From assembly GCF_001665395.1 (NCBI RefSeq), contig NZ_LZSG01000050.1, positions 1 to 64,000 on the forward strand: 64,000 nt of DNA. Reading direction: 5' to 3'. Both the position numbers and the translations under genes were made by a program. Below the pieces are notes generated by a model. It did not search any database. It was not told the origin of the DNA and saw nothing but the letters and a program-made list of their open reading frames with translations. The stretch comes from Mycobacterium sp. 1164966.3 (GTDB taxonomy: Bacteria > Actinomycetota > Actinomycetes > Mycobacteriales > Mycobacteriaceae). This document shows positions 8,612 to 17,427 of the stretch, piece after piece. Position 1 is the first letter of the stretch. Each line of letters begins with the position of its first letter.

Positions 8612-9151
8612 CTAACGCAGGCAGTCTGCCGCCGTCGTGAGCTCTGCGGACATGTTCTGCTCCATCATCTTCAGGGCGGCCTTGCCCAGCTCGGCGTCGA
8701 GATGGGCCACCGTGTCGGCAGGGACCACGACCTGAAAGTGGCGCACGTAGGCATCCAGGGCGGTGTACAGGATGCACTGCTCGGTGACCTGCCCGGTGAG
8801 TATCACCCGCTTCGTTTCCAGGCGGCCGAGCAGATACGCCAGCGGCGTGGCGTAGAAGGCGCTGTGGCGAACCTTGGTCAGGAGGCGGCTGCCTTCCGCG
8901 GGCACGATCGGCTTGACCAGGTCAGGCCGTGCGCCGTTGACTGCCGCGCGGACGATATCGGAAAACTCGGCGGTGAAATCTCCGTAGTTGTCGTTGACGT
9001 ACACCAGGTCGACGGACTCGGATTTCCGAGCGCGTCCGACCAAATCGGCCAGCGGATCGATGATCTTGGCGACATTGGGTATCAATTCTTCGGCGTCGTC
9101 ATGCTCGTACGTGTTCAGCATGTCGATAACCAGGACAGCGGTGTCGCTCAT
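8612..9151 (-). CDS. Isochorismatase-family cysteine hydrolase
   Basis: A 179-residue cysteine hydrolase of the nicotinamidase/isochorismatase fold. The triad is visible as Asp10 (VLVIDMLNTY), Lys93 (LTKVRHSAF) and Cys126 (TGQVTEQCILY). The metal-binding histidine pattern of true nicotinamidases is not obvious, so the substrate is open. Location between a sirtuin (which makes nicotinamide) and nadE (NAD synthesis) makes an NAD-salvage role tempting but unproven. The ATG at 9151 aligns with the family N-terminus. Confidence 0.85.
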   Translation of the reverse strand: MSDTAVLVIDMLNTYEHDDAEELIPNVAKIIDPLADLVGRARKSESVDLVYVNDNYGDFTAEFSDIVRAAVNGARPDLVKPIVPAEGSRLLTKVRHSAFYATPLAYLLGRLETKRVILTGQVTEQCILYTALDAYVRHFQVVVPADTVAHLDAELGKAALKMMEQNMSAELTTAADCLR

Positions 9152-9208
9152 GTTGTGTTGATACCCGACGACCCGGTGTTGACACCAGCCGGGTGAGAAT
9201 GGAGGGCA

Positions 9209-11263
9209 ATGAATTCCTACAAGGACTTTTACAACGCCTACAGCCAGGGTTTCGTCCGGGTCGCCGCATGCACGCACCACACCACGATCGGCGATCCGGC
9301 GGCCAACGCCGCGGCGGTCTTGCGGTTGGCCGGCGAATGCCATGACGACGGCGTCGGGTTGGCGGTCTTCCCGGAGCTGACCTTGTCGGGCTATTCGATC
9401 GAGGACATTCTGCTGCAGGATTCGTTGCTGGACGCCGTCGAGCTCGCACTGCTCGACATCGTCGCGGCGTCCAGCGCTCTGCTACCCGTGCTGGTGGTCG
9501 GCGCGCCGCTACGTCATCGCCATCGCATCTACAACACCGCGGTCGTCATTCACCGCGGGGCCGTGCTCGGTGTGGCGCCCAAGTCCTACCTGCCCAACTA
9601 TCGGGAGTTCTACGAGCGACGCCAGATCGCGCCCGGCGACGAGGAGCGCGGCACCGTCCGAATCGGGGAGCTGCAGGCATCGTTCGGCCCCGATCTGCTG
9701 TTCGCGGCGTCCGACGTGCCCGGCTTCGTGCTGCACGTCGAGATCTGCGAGGACATGTTCGTGCCGGTGCCACCCAGTGCCGAAGCCGCGCTGGCGGGTG
9801 CGACGGTGCTGGCCAACCTGTCCGGCAGCCCGATCACGATCGGCCGCGCCGAGGACCGCTGCCTGCTCGCCCGCTCGGCGTCCTCGCGGTGCCTCGCCGC
9901 CTATGTCTACGCCGCAGCGGGAGGGGGCGAGTCGACGACCGACCTGGCATGGGACGGCCAGACCATGGTCTGGGAAAACGGGGTGCTGCTCACCGATTCC
10001 GAGCGCTTCCCCAAAGGAGAGCGCCGTTCGGTCGCCGACGTCGACATCGAGCTGCTCCGATCCGAGCGGCTGCGGATGGGAACCTTCGACGACAACCGGC
10101 GTCACCATCGCGTGTCGTCAGAGTCGTTCCGGCCCATCGAGTTCCGCCTGGATCCGCCGGCCGGCGACATCGGGCTGCGGCGAAAAGTCGAGCGGTTCCC
10201 GTTCGTCCCGGCCGATCCGCAACGGCTGGAACAGGATTGCTACGAGGCCTACAACATCCAGGTTGCCGGACTGGAGCAGCGGTTGCGCGCGCTGGACTAT
10301 CCGAAGGTCGTCATCGGGATTTCCGGCGGTTTGGACTCGACGCACGCGCTGATCGTCGCCGCCCGTGCCATGGACCGGGAAGAGCGGCCGCGCAGCGACA
10401 TTCTGGCGTTCACGCTGCCCGGGTTCGCGACGGGCGATCGCACCAAGAAGAATGCGATCGAGCTGTGCCGCGCACTTGGCGTCACGTTCTCCGAGATCGA
10501 CATCACCGAGACCGCAAAGCTGATGCTCAAGGAGATCGATCATCCCTTCGGGCGCGGCGAAAAGGCCTACGACGTGACCTTCGAGAATGTCCAGGCCGGT
10601 TTGCGCACCGACTACCTGTTCCGGCTGGCCAACCAGCGCGGCGGGATAGTGCTGGGCACCGGTGACCTTTCCGAGCTGGGCCTGGGCTGGTCGACGTATG
10701 GTGTCGGCGACCAGATGTCGCACTACAACGTCAATGGCGGGGTACCCAAGACGCTGATTCAGCACCTGATCCGCTGGGTGATCTCGTCGGGGCAGTTCGA
10801 GTCAGATGTGACCGACGTGCTGCAGTCGGTGCTGGACACCGAGATCACTCCCGAACTCGTGCCCAGCGGCGAAGAGGAAGAATTGCAGAGCAGCGAAGCG
10901 AAGGTGGGACCGTTTGCCCTGCAAGACTTTTCGCTGTTCCACGTGCTGCGCTTCGGGTTCCGCCCGTCGAAGATCGCGTTCTTGGCGTGGCACGCCTGGA
11001 ATGATCCCGATCACGGCATCTGGCCGCCCGGATTCCCAGAGGACAAGCGACCGTCGTACTCGCTCAAAGAGATTCGGCACTGGTTGCAAGTCTTCGTGCA
11101 GCGGTTCTACTCGTTCAGCCAGTTCAAGCGCTCGGCATTACCCAACGGTCCCAAGGTGTCTCATGGTGGTGCGTTGTCCCCGCGCGGCGATTGGCGCGCC
11201 CCGTCGGACATGTCCGCGCGGATCTGGCTCGACGAAATCGAGCGCGAGGTTCCCAAGGAGTAG
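9209..11263 (+). CDS. nadE: Glutamine-dependent NAD synthetase
   Basis: A 684-residue two-domain enzyme that converts deamido-NAD to NAD using ammonia from glutamine. The N-terminal nitrilase-type glutaminase has its triad at Glu56 (VFPELTLSGYS), Lys125 (GVAPKSYLPN) and Cys180 (HVEICEDMF). The C-terminal synthetase carries the P-loop GISGGLDSTHALIV. Length matches the mycobacterial octameric enzyme. The ATG at 9209 follows GGAGGG. It is convergent with rbsK, leaving six bases between stops. Confidence 0.96.
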   Translation: MNSYKDFYNAYSQGFVRVAACTHHTTIGDPAANAAAVLRLAGECHDDGVGLAVFPELTLSGYSIEDILLQDSLLDAVELALLDIVAASSALLPVLVVGAPLRHRHRIYNTAVVIHRGAVLGVAPKSYLPNYREFYERRQIAPGDEERGTVRIGELQASFGPDLLFAASDVPGFVLHVEICEDMFVPVPPSAEAALAGATVLANLSGSPITIGRAEDRCLLARSASSRCLAAYVYAAAGGGESTTDLAWDGQTMVWENGVLLTDSERFPKGERRSVADVDIELLRSERLRMGTFDDNRRHHRVSSESFRPIEFRLDPPAGDIGLRRKVERFPFVPADPQRLEQDCYEAYNIQVAGLEQRLRALDYPKVVIGISGGLDSTHALIVAARAMDREERPRSDILAFTLPGFATGDRTKKNAIELCRALGVTFSEIDITETAKLMLKEIDHPFGRGEKAYDVTFENVQAGLRTDYLFRLANQRGGIVLGTGDLSELGLGWSTYGVGDQMSHYNVNGGVPKTLIQHLIRWVISSGQFESDVTDVLQSVLDTEITPELVPSGEEEELQSSEAKVGPFALQDFSLFHVLRFGFRPSKIAFLAWHAWNDPDHGIWPPGFPEDKRPSYSLKEIRHWLQVFVQRFYSFSQFKRSALPNGPKVSHGGALSPRGDWRAPSDMSARIWLDEIEREVPKE

Positions 11264-11269
11264 GACGGC

Positions 11270-12151
11270 TCAGGCTCGGCCGGCAGCGATCGCGGCGTCG
11301 ATCGCTTCGGCATCCGGTGCGCAATTCCCGGCACCTTGCACCAGCGTCGCCAGCGCGCCGGCGGCAGCCGCCCGCCGCAGGGCGTGCAACCGCTGCGCCG
11401 CGTCCGAGGTGTGCGGCCAATTGGCGGCCAGGACTCCGGCGAACACATCGCCGGCCCCGGTGGTGTCCACCGCCGTAACCGCGGGAGCGGATACCTCGAA
11501 TTCGCCGTCGGCGCCGACGTACCGGACGCCGCGCGCACCGAGGGTGACGACCAAATGGGCTGGCCGCCATGGCCATTCGTCGGCCTCGGATTCGTTGACC
11601 ACAACGACGTCCGCGACGGCCGCGAGCTCGGCCAGCGCGCCGGAATCTTGGCCGGCGGGCGAGGCGTTGACCATGACGACCGCACCGGCGGACCGGGCTT
11701 GGCGCGCCGCGGTAAGTGCCGCCGCGACTGGAATCTCGAGCTGGGTCAACAACACCTCGCAATCCCCGATCGCTGCGCGCACATTTTCGTCATCCAAAAC
11801 GAGTCGCCCGTTGGCCTCCGGGGCCACCACGATCGTGTTCTCGGCGTCGGCGTCCACCACAATGATCGCCGTGCCGCTGGGTCCGGGCACGGTCACCGTC
11901 CCGTCGAGTCCAACGCCGTTGGCGAGCAGGTGAGTACGTAACTGCTCGGCGGCGGCATCGTCGCCGAAAGCGCCGACGAACTGGACCTGCGCGCCGGCCC
12001 TCGCCGCGGCCACGGCCTGATTGCCACCCTTGCCGCCGGGTGAGTGGGTCAGCGACGACGCCAGCACCGTCTCACCCGGGCGTGGCAGGGTTTCGACGTG
12101 CGCCGTCAGGTCCATGTTCACGCTTCCGACCACGCACACCCGTGCCGCCAT
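11270..12151 (-). CDS. rbsK: Ribokinase-like PfkB sugar kinase
   Basis: A 293-residue PfkB-family kinase that probably phosphorylates ribose. Visible signatures are GSVNMDLTA at the N-terminus, the sugar-binding GGKGGNQAVAAARAG, and the ATP/catalytic signature DTTGAGDVFAG with the general-base Asp. The start at 12151 gives a family-typical N-terminus; the frame remains open for 290 codons upstream but that part has no homology pattern. Position after nadE matches the M. tuberculosis order. Substrate specificity is inferred from the family. Confidence 0.9.
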   Translation of the reverse strand: MAARVCVVGSVNMDLTAHVETLPRPGETVLASSLTHSPGGKGGNQAVAAARAGAQVQFVGAFGDDAAAEQLRTHLLANGVGLDGTVTVPGPSGTAIIVVDADAENTIVVAPEANGRLVLDDENVRAAIGDCEVLLTQLEIPVAAALTAARQARSAGAVVMVNASPAGQDSGALAELAAVADVVVVNESEADEWPWRPAHLVVTLGARGVRYVGADGEFEVSAPAVTAVDTTGAGDVFAGVLAANWPHTSDAAQRLHALRRAAAAGALATLVQGAGNCAPDAEAIDAAIAAGRA

Positions 12152-12271
12152 ACGGTCGACGTTAGTGCTAGCACGCGAGGCAACCCGATGTTGTGGCCAG
12201 CGATTAGTTTCGCCATGGCTTTCGGTCTGTATCCCCGACACGGGCATCGACCGCATACAGAGGAGAGCACC

Positions 12272-12853
12272 ATGACCGCTACCTACACCTTCGACGTCTT
12301 TTCCAGCCTCGACGGCTTCGGCGGTGTCAGCGGCGGCGACTGGGGCGGCTACTGGGGGAAGCAAGGCCCCGAACTGCTCGGCCACCGCCTCGCCGTTTAC
12401 GAGGAGAAGCAGCGAATGGTATTCGGCGCCAACACATATCGGCTGTTCACGCAAATGCTCGCCGAAAGTTCCGATGAGTCCGAGGTGCATGACCCGTGGG
12501 TCACCCGGATGAGGCACCTGCCGGCGACGGTGGTGTCGACCACCCTCGACGGACCTCTCGACTGGCCTGACGCGACCGTCGTGAGTGGCGACGCCGTCGA
12601 CGTCGTCGCCCGGCTCAAGGAGGAGTCCGAAATGCCGTTGCGCTCGCACGGCAGCCTGTCGGTGAACCGGGCGCTGATGGCGGCCGGCTTGGTCGACCGT
12701 ATCCAGGTGACGCTGTTTCCCGTGATCACCGGTCAGAACGGCGATGATCCGATCTTCCGCGGTGCGGCCGACTTCGACCTCGAGCTTATCGAGAGCCGCA
12801 CACTCGACCGCAATATCCAGGAGCTTATCTATCGGCCCACTCTGCATGGGTGA
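12272..12853 (+). CDS. RibD C-terminal / DHFR-like reductase
   Basis: A 193-residue protein of the RibD_C family (dihydrofolate-reductase fold, NADPH-dependent). It opens MTATYTFDVFSSLDGFGGV, the usual start of these small reductases, and includes GANTYRLF and the later HGSLSVNRALMAAGLVD motif. AGAGGAGAG precedes the ATG at 12272. It is divergent from rbsK. The physiological substrate is unknown; related mycobacterial proteins are loosely annotated as dihydrofolate-reductase-like, and some other family members act in riboflavin synthesis. Confidence 0.85.
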   Translation: MTATYTFDVFSSLDGFGGVSGGDWGGYWGKQGPELLGHRLAVYEEKQRMVFGANTYRLFTQMLAESSDESEVHDPWVTRMRHLPATVVSTTLDGPLDWPDATVVSGDAVDVVARLKEESEMPLRSHGSLSVNRALMAAGLVDRIQVTLFPVITGQNGDDPIFRGAADFDLELIESRTLDRNIQELIYRPTLHG

Positions 12854-13050
12854 GTCCACCCGAGGCCCGCGAATAACTAATTTGCTGTGGTGTGTGCTTT
12901 GACGAAGTTGTTCCGGCGCGCGAATCCGTTTTGCGCAGTAATTTGCGTAGCCATGTTTGAGATTTCCGTCGGTGGTTATGCCAATTCGAGCGCGGTTTTG
13001 CCCCGTTCGGGTAACCGCTCGACCCACATGGAGAAGACGAAGGAGCCATC

Positions 13051-13608
13051 GTGAAGTTCACAACGACTACGGTCAAGACGGCAATCGCTGCCGCGGGAAT
13101 AGCGGCGGTGAGCGCTTTTACCGCGGCAAGCGCGTCTGCCGCACCGAACATCCAGGGATTTGGCACCCCTGAATCGCTGGTCGACGGGCCAATGGTTACC
13201 ACTTACACGGTGACCAACCTTGTGCGCAGTAACGTCGCGATCCCCGGCTACACGCCCAAGGGAACGCTTTACCAGGCAGACATCACCGCCAGGTCGGACG
13301 GCGGCACTGTCACGCCCATGGTCAGAGACTTCATGGCCCGGGGGCCCAACGGTCAGAACTACAAGCTGATCGACAAAGTCGAGGTTCCTAATGGCCTCAA
13401 CCCGGCGCCCATCCCACAAGGCAGCGAGTCGACAGGCACCCTGTATTTCGACGTGACGGGCGCACCGCCGAATGGTGTCGTCTACAACGACGGATTACAA
13501 GACATCCTGATCTGGACATCAAACGTGCCTGCGGAAGCTTCGCCCAGCCCATCCCCGGGCGCGAGTCCCGCACCCGGCGGGCTTCCTGCGCCGGCTCCAA
13601 ATAGCTGA
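13051..13608 (+). CDS. Secreted MPT63-like immunoglobulin-fold protein
   Basis: A 185-residue exported protein resembling the antigen MPT63. A signal peptide (about residues 1-31, cleavage after ASASA) precedes a beta-sandwich region with the family stretches IPGYTPKG, TPMVRDFMARGPNGQNY, IPQGSESTGTLYFDVTG and a final ILIW. Unlike classical MPT63, it continues with a roughly 25-residue Pro/Ala/Ser tail. The GTG at 13051 has AAGGAG upstream. Function is unknown; MPT63 is a mycobacterial secreted antigen. A hairpin terminator follows the stop. Confidence 0.83.
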   Translation: MKFTTTTVKTAIAAAGIAAVSAFTAASASAAPNIQGFGTPESLVDGPMVTTYTVTNLVRSNVAIPGYTPKGTLYQADITARSDGGTVTPMVRDFMARGPNGQNYKLIDKVEVPNGLNPAPIPQGSESTGTLYFDVTGAPPNGVVYNDGLQDILIWTSNVPAEASPSPSPGASPAPGGLPAPAPNS

Positions 13609-13622
13609 TCCTCCGATAAATA

Positions 13623-13660
13623 CCTCCCCGTGCCATTGCTTGGTGGCGCGGGGAGGTTTC
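13623..13660 (+). terminator. Stem-loop terminator after the MPT63-like gene
   Basis: CCTCCCCG (13623-13630) pairs with CGGGGAGG (13649-13656), with additional pairing possible inside (GCCA/TGGT), and is followed by TTTCG. It lies 15 bases after the stop codon, so an intrinsic terminator is likely. Confidence 0.65.
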
Positions 13661-13802
13661 GTATGCGGGCCGCACGCCTAATGGCGAACGTCAGTTTTCC
13701 GCAATCGTGATTATCTTGCGGTCGTCCCGTTAGTCTGCGCGTTATCCGCCTGACGTAGAACAAGCTCAGGCTCTTAAGGGCGCGTAACGGAGAGGAAACC
13801 GA

Positions 13803-15987
13803 TTGACATCGGAAGAGCCGACGGACTCAGTTCCTGAAGGCGAGACCACCCCCGTCGGCAGAACGCGCGGCCGTCGGCCTTTGCTGCGGCGGCGTTTCCG
13901 GTTCGGCATCCAGTCCAAGATCATGGTGGCGTTGCTGTTATCCAGCATCCTGTCGGTGGCCGTTATTGGCCTTATCGGGGGCGTGTCCGGGCGCAGCGCA
14001 TTACGGGAAGTCGAGTCCGAGCGGCTGATCGAATTGCGCGAGGCGCAGAAGCGGGGTGTGGAGGCGCTGTTTCGGGAGGTGACGAATTCGTTGATCGTGT
14101 ACAGCGGCGGGTTCGGCATTGTCGAGGCAACGACGGCGCTCACCGCAGGGTTCGGGCAATTGGCCGGTGCCACGATCAATCCCGCCCAGCAGCACGCGCT
14201 CGTCACTTACTACGAGAACGAGATGATCAAGCCGATCAAACGGATAACCGGTGACGCTCTTGATCTGAACGCCGTCCTGCCCAGTTCCAATGCGCAGAAA
14301 TACCTTCAGGCGTATTACACGGCCGCGCCGAGGACCAACTCGATGCCGGTCGAAGATGCCGGTGACGGTAGTCCCTGGTCGGCGGCCAACGCCCGGTTCG
14401 ATTTCTACCTGCGCGAAATCACCAGCCGTTTCGACTATCGGGACGCGCTGCTGCTGGACATGCAGGGCAATGTCATCTACTCGGTGCAGAAGGGTCCCGA
14501 CCTCGGTACCAACATCCTCACCGGCCCCTATCGCGAATCCAAATTGCGTGATGCGTACCAAAAAGCGTTGTCCTCCAACGACGTAGATTTCGTGTGGATC
14601 ACCGATTTCCAGCCGTACCAACCGCTACTCGACACCCCTACGGCGTGGGTGGTGTCGCCGGTCGGCATGAACGGCAAGATCGACGGCGTCATGGCCTTGC
14701 CGGTGCCGATTGCGAAGATCAACAAGATCATGACCGCCAATAAGGACTGGCAGGCCGCTGGCGTTGGCGCCGCAACGGAAACCTATCTGGCGGGGCCCGA
14801 CAACCTGATGCGTTCCGACTCAAGGCTTTTCCTGGAGGACCCGAAAGCCTACCGGCGCGACGCCATCGCCGCGGGCACCCCGCCCGACGTGGTGGACCGG
14901 GCAATCCGATTGGGCGGCACGACGCTGGTGCAACCGGTCGGAAGCGCGGGTCTCCGTGCGGCTCAGCGCGGCGAGAGCGGCGTCGTCGGCGCAATCGACT
15001 ACACCGGCAACAAAGAGCTCGAGGCCTATGCTCCGTTGGACATACCCCAACTCGGACCTGCACTGGTCGATCCTGGCGACGCGGGACGACTCCAATGCCT
15101 TTGCGCGGCTAGGAAGATTCAGCAAGCGGCTCGCGATCGCAGTCAGTGGGATGATCTTTGTCATCTGTGTGGCGTCGATGCTCGTCGCTCAAAGAGCGGT
15201 ACGGCCCATCCGGCGGCTCGACGAGGGCACCCGAAAGATCAGCTCTGGCGACTACGACATCAATATTCCGGTAACCAGGCGCGACGAAATCAGTGACCTC
15301 ACAGCGGCTTTCAACGAGATGAGCCGAAATCTGGCGATCAAGCAAGAGCTGCTCGACGAGCAGCGGCGGGAAAACGATCGCCTACTGCTGTCGCTGATGC
15401 CGGAGGCGGTGGTCCAGCGGTATCGCGACGGAGAGACGCCGATCGCGCAGAAGCACCAGGACGTCGCCATCATCTACGCCGACGTCGTCGGCCTCGACGA
15501 GATGTCCAGCGTTCTGCCGGAGAAAGAATTGGTGGGGAACGTCGACGAGCTGTTCCGGCAATTCGACGCCGCGGCTGAAGCCCTTGGCGTGGAACGGATC
15601 CGGACGTTCCACACCGGGTATCTCGCCAGCTGCGGCGTGGTTACTCCGCGACTGGACAGTATCCACCGAAGCGTCGATTTCGCCCTCCAGATGGACCGCA
15701 TCGTCGATCGCTTCAACACTCAAACCGGCCATCAGCTGGGGCTCCGCGTCGGCATCAACACCGGTGACGTCATCAGCGGACTGGTGGGCCGATCCAACCT
15801 GGTCTACGACATGTGGGGCGGGGCGGTGAGCCTGGCTCATCAAATGCGAAGCGGCGCACCACAACTGGGCATCTTTGTCACCTCGCAGGTGTATGAGACG
15901 TTGCGGGAGGCGCGGCACTTCACGCCTGCCGGCCAGCTTTCGGTCGACGGGACCGAAAGGCAGATCTACCGCTTGTCGGAGCGGTAA
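13803..15987 (+). pseudogene. Receptor-type adenylate/guanylate cyclase, frameshifted
   Basis: A membrane nucleotide-cyclase homologue split over two frames. Part one (TTG at 13803, GAGAGGAAA upstream) has a transmembrane segment near residues 38-60 and a large extracellular sensor region, reading correctly to LEAYAPLDIP. The frame then needs one base less: the CCCC run at 15045-15048 would have to be CCC for the text to continue NSDLHWSILATRDD. Part two carries a second membrane segment (MIFVICVASMLVA), a HAMP domain (RAVRPIRRLDEGTRKISSG) and a class III cyclase domain (YADVVGLDEMSS). The cyclase domain is itself degenerate: the second metal Asp region reads FHTGYLA instead of GDAYxA, and the usual Asn is Ser (GGAVSLAHQM). 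A sequencing error in the homopolymer is possible. Corresponds to Rv2435c by order. Confidence 0.85.
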
Positions 15988-17390
15988 TGAACGTATTCAG
16001 CTCCTCGTGGTTCTACTGGGCGATCGGGATCGCGATCGGCCTGCCGATAGTACTCATCGCGCTGACCGAATTGCATGATCTGCTGGCCCGTCGCAACCAC
16101 CGGATGGCCAGGCAGGTAAGACTGCTGCGCAATTACGTGGTGCCACTGGGCGCGCTCTTGTTGCTGCTTGTCAAGGCCTCCGAGATCCCGGCCCGAGAGG
16201 GCGCGGTGCGGGCGCTCACGACGGTATTCGGTTTCCTGGTGCTGGTGCTGTTGCTGTCCGGGCTTAACGCAACCGTGTTCGAGGGCGCCCCGGAAGAGAG
16301 CTGGCGAAAGAAGCTGCCCGCCATCTTCGTCGACGTGGCGCGTTTCGCGTTGATCGGCATCGGCCTGGCGGTGATCCTGTCGTATGTCTGGGGGGTTCGG
16401 GTCGGCGGGCTGTTCACCGCGCTGGGCATCACGTCGGTCGTCATCGGTCTGATGCTGCAGAACTCCGTCGGCCAGATCGTGTCCGGCCTGTTCATGCTGC
16501 TCGAGCAGCCGTTCCGGATCAGCGATTGGCTGGACACCGGGACTGCGCGGGGCCGCGTCGTCGAGGTGAACTGGCGGGCGGTGCACATCGACACCGGCAG
16601 CGGCATTCGGGTCACCCCGAATTCGATGCTGGCCAGCACTTCGTTCACAAATCTCAGTCGCCCTACCGGCTTGCACAAATTGGCGATCACCACCACCTTC
16701 TCGGCTGTCGACCCGCCCGATCAGGTGTGTGCGACCTTATCGCGGGTTGCCCGCACGCTGCCGCAGCTCAAGCCGGGCAGCGTGCCCCAATCGGTCCCGC
16801 TCGGCGGGGCCGAGTACCGCACGACGATCGTGCTGGACTCGCCGGCCGACGAAGGCGCCGCGCGCTCAACCTTCCTGCGCTGGATCTGGTACGCCGCGCG
16901 GCGCGAGGGGTTCCGTCTCGACGACGCCGATGACGACTACTCGACGACCCAGCGCGTGGAGAGTGCGTTGCGGACCGTGGTAGCGCCCGCGTTGCGGCTC
17001 AGCCTCGACGAACAGCGGTCACTTCTGTCCTGCGCGAGGCTTATTCGATACGGCGCCGACGAAGTCGTGGAGGCGGTCGACCAAGTGCCAGAGGGCATGA
17101 CCTTCCTGGTCGCCGGGCGCGTCCAGCTGACAGCGCGAGCCGACGACGGGTCCGTGGTGCCGTTCAGCACGCTGGAAACGGGCTCGTTCTTGGGCCTCAC
17201 GGCGCTGACGCGGCAACCGAACCTGGCGACGGCCTACGCGCTGGAGGAGGTCACCGCGCTGGCGATCGATCGCGAACACCTCGAGCATCTCGTGACGCGT
17301 GAACCGCTGCTTCTGCAGAACTTCGGCCACATTCTCGACGAGCGGCGGAGCAAAGTGCGGCAGCTGTCCAGGCGTGAACGGGTGGGGTGA
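15987..17390 (+). CDS. MscS-type channel with C-terminal cyclic-nucleotide-binding-like domain
   Basis: A 467-residue membrane protein. Four hydrophobic segments fall near residues 8-30, 46-66, 74-96 and 112-134. The MscS pore helix and beta domain follow (FTALGITSVVIGLMLQNSVG, then LEQPFRISDW). Residues about 345-455 look like a cyclic-nucleotide-binding fold (LVAGRVQLTA, then GSFLGLTAL), but the phosphate-binding PRSA-type arginine is absent. Its ATG overlaps the cyclase stop (TAATG), so the two are coupled and probably form one sensory unit. Corresponds to Rv2434c by order. Ligand gating is inferred. Confidence 0.85.
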   Translation: MNVFSSSWFYWAIGIAIGLPIVLIALTELHDLLARRNHRMARQVRLLRNYVVPLGALLLLLVKASEIPAREGAVRALTTVFGFLVLVLLLSGLNATVFEGAPEESWRKKLPAIFVDVARFALIGIGLAVILSYVWGVRVGGLFTALGITSVVIGLMLQNSVGQIVSGLFMLLEQPFRISDWLDTGTARGRVVEVNWRAVHIDTGSGIRVTPNSMLASTSFTNLSRPTGLHKLAITTTFSAVDPPDQVCATLSRVARTLPQLKPGSVPQSVPLGGAEYRTTIVLDSPADEGAARSTFLRWIWYAARREGFRLDDADDDYSTTQRVESALRTVVAPALRLSLDEQRSLLSCARLIRYGADEVVEAVDQVPEGMTFLVAGRVQLTARADDGSVVPFSTLETGSFLGLTALTRQPNLATAYALEEVTALAIDREHLEHLVTREPLLLQNFGHILDERRSKVRQLSRRERVG

Positions 17391-17427
17391 AACTCCAGCT
17401 CTCGCTTATCGCCGATACCCTGAGTAA

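Noticed and set aside
15049..15296. C-terminal 80 codons of the first cyclase frame as real protein
   Set aside because: After the CCCC run this frame is nonsense (Arg/Cys-rich); the conserved HAMP and cyclase text continues in the neighbouring frame.
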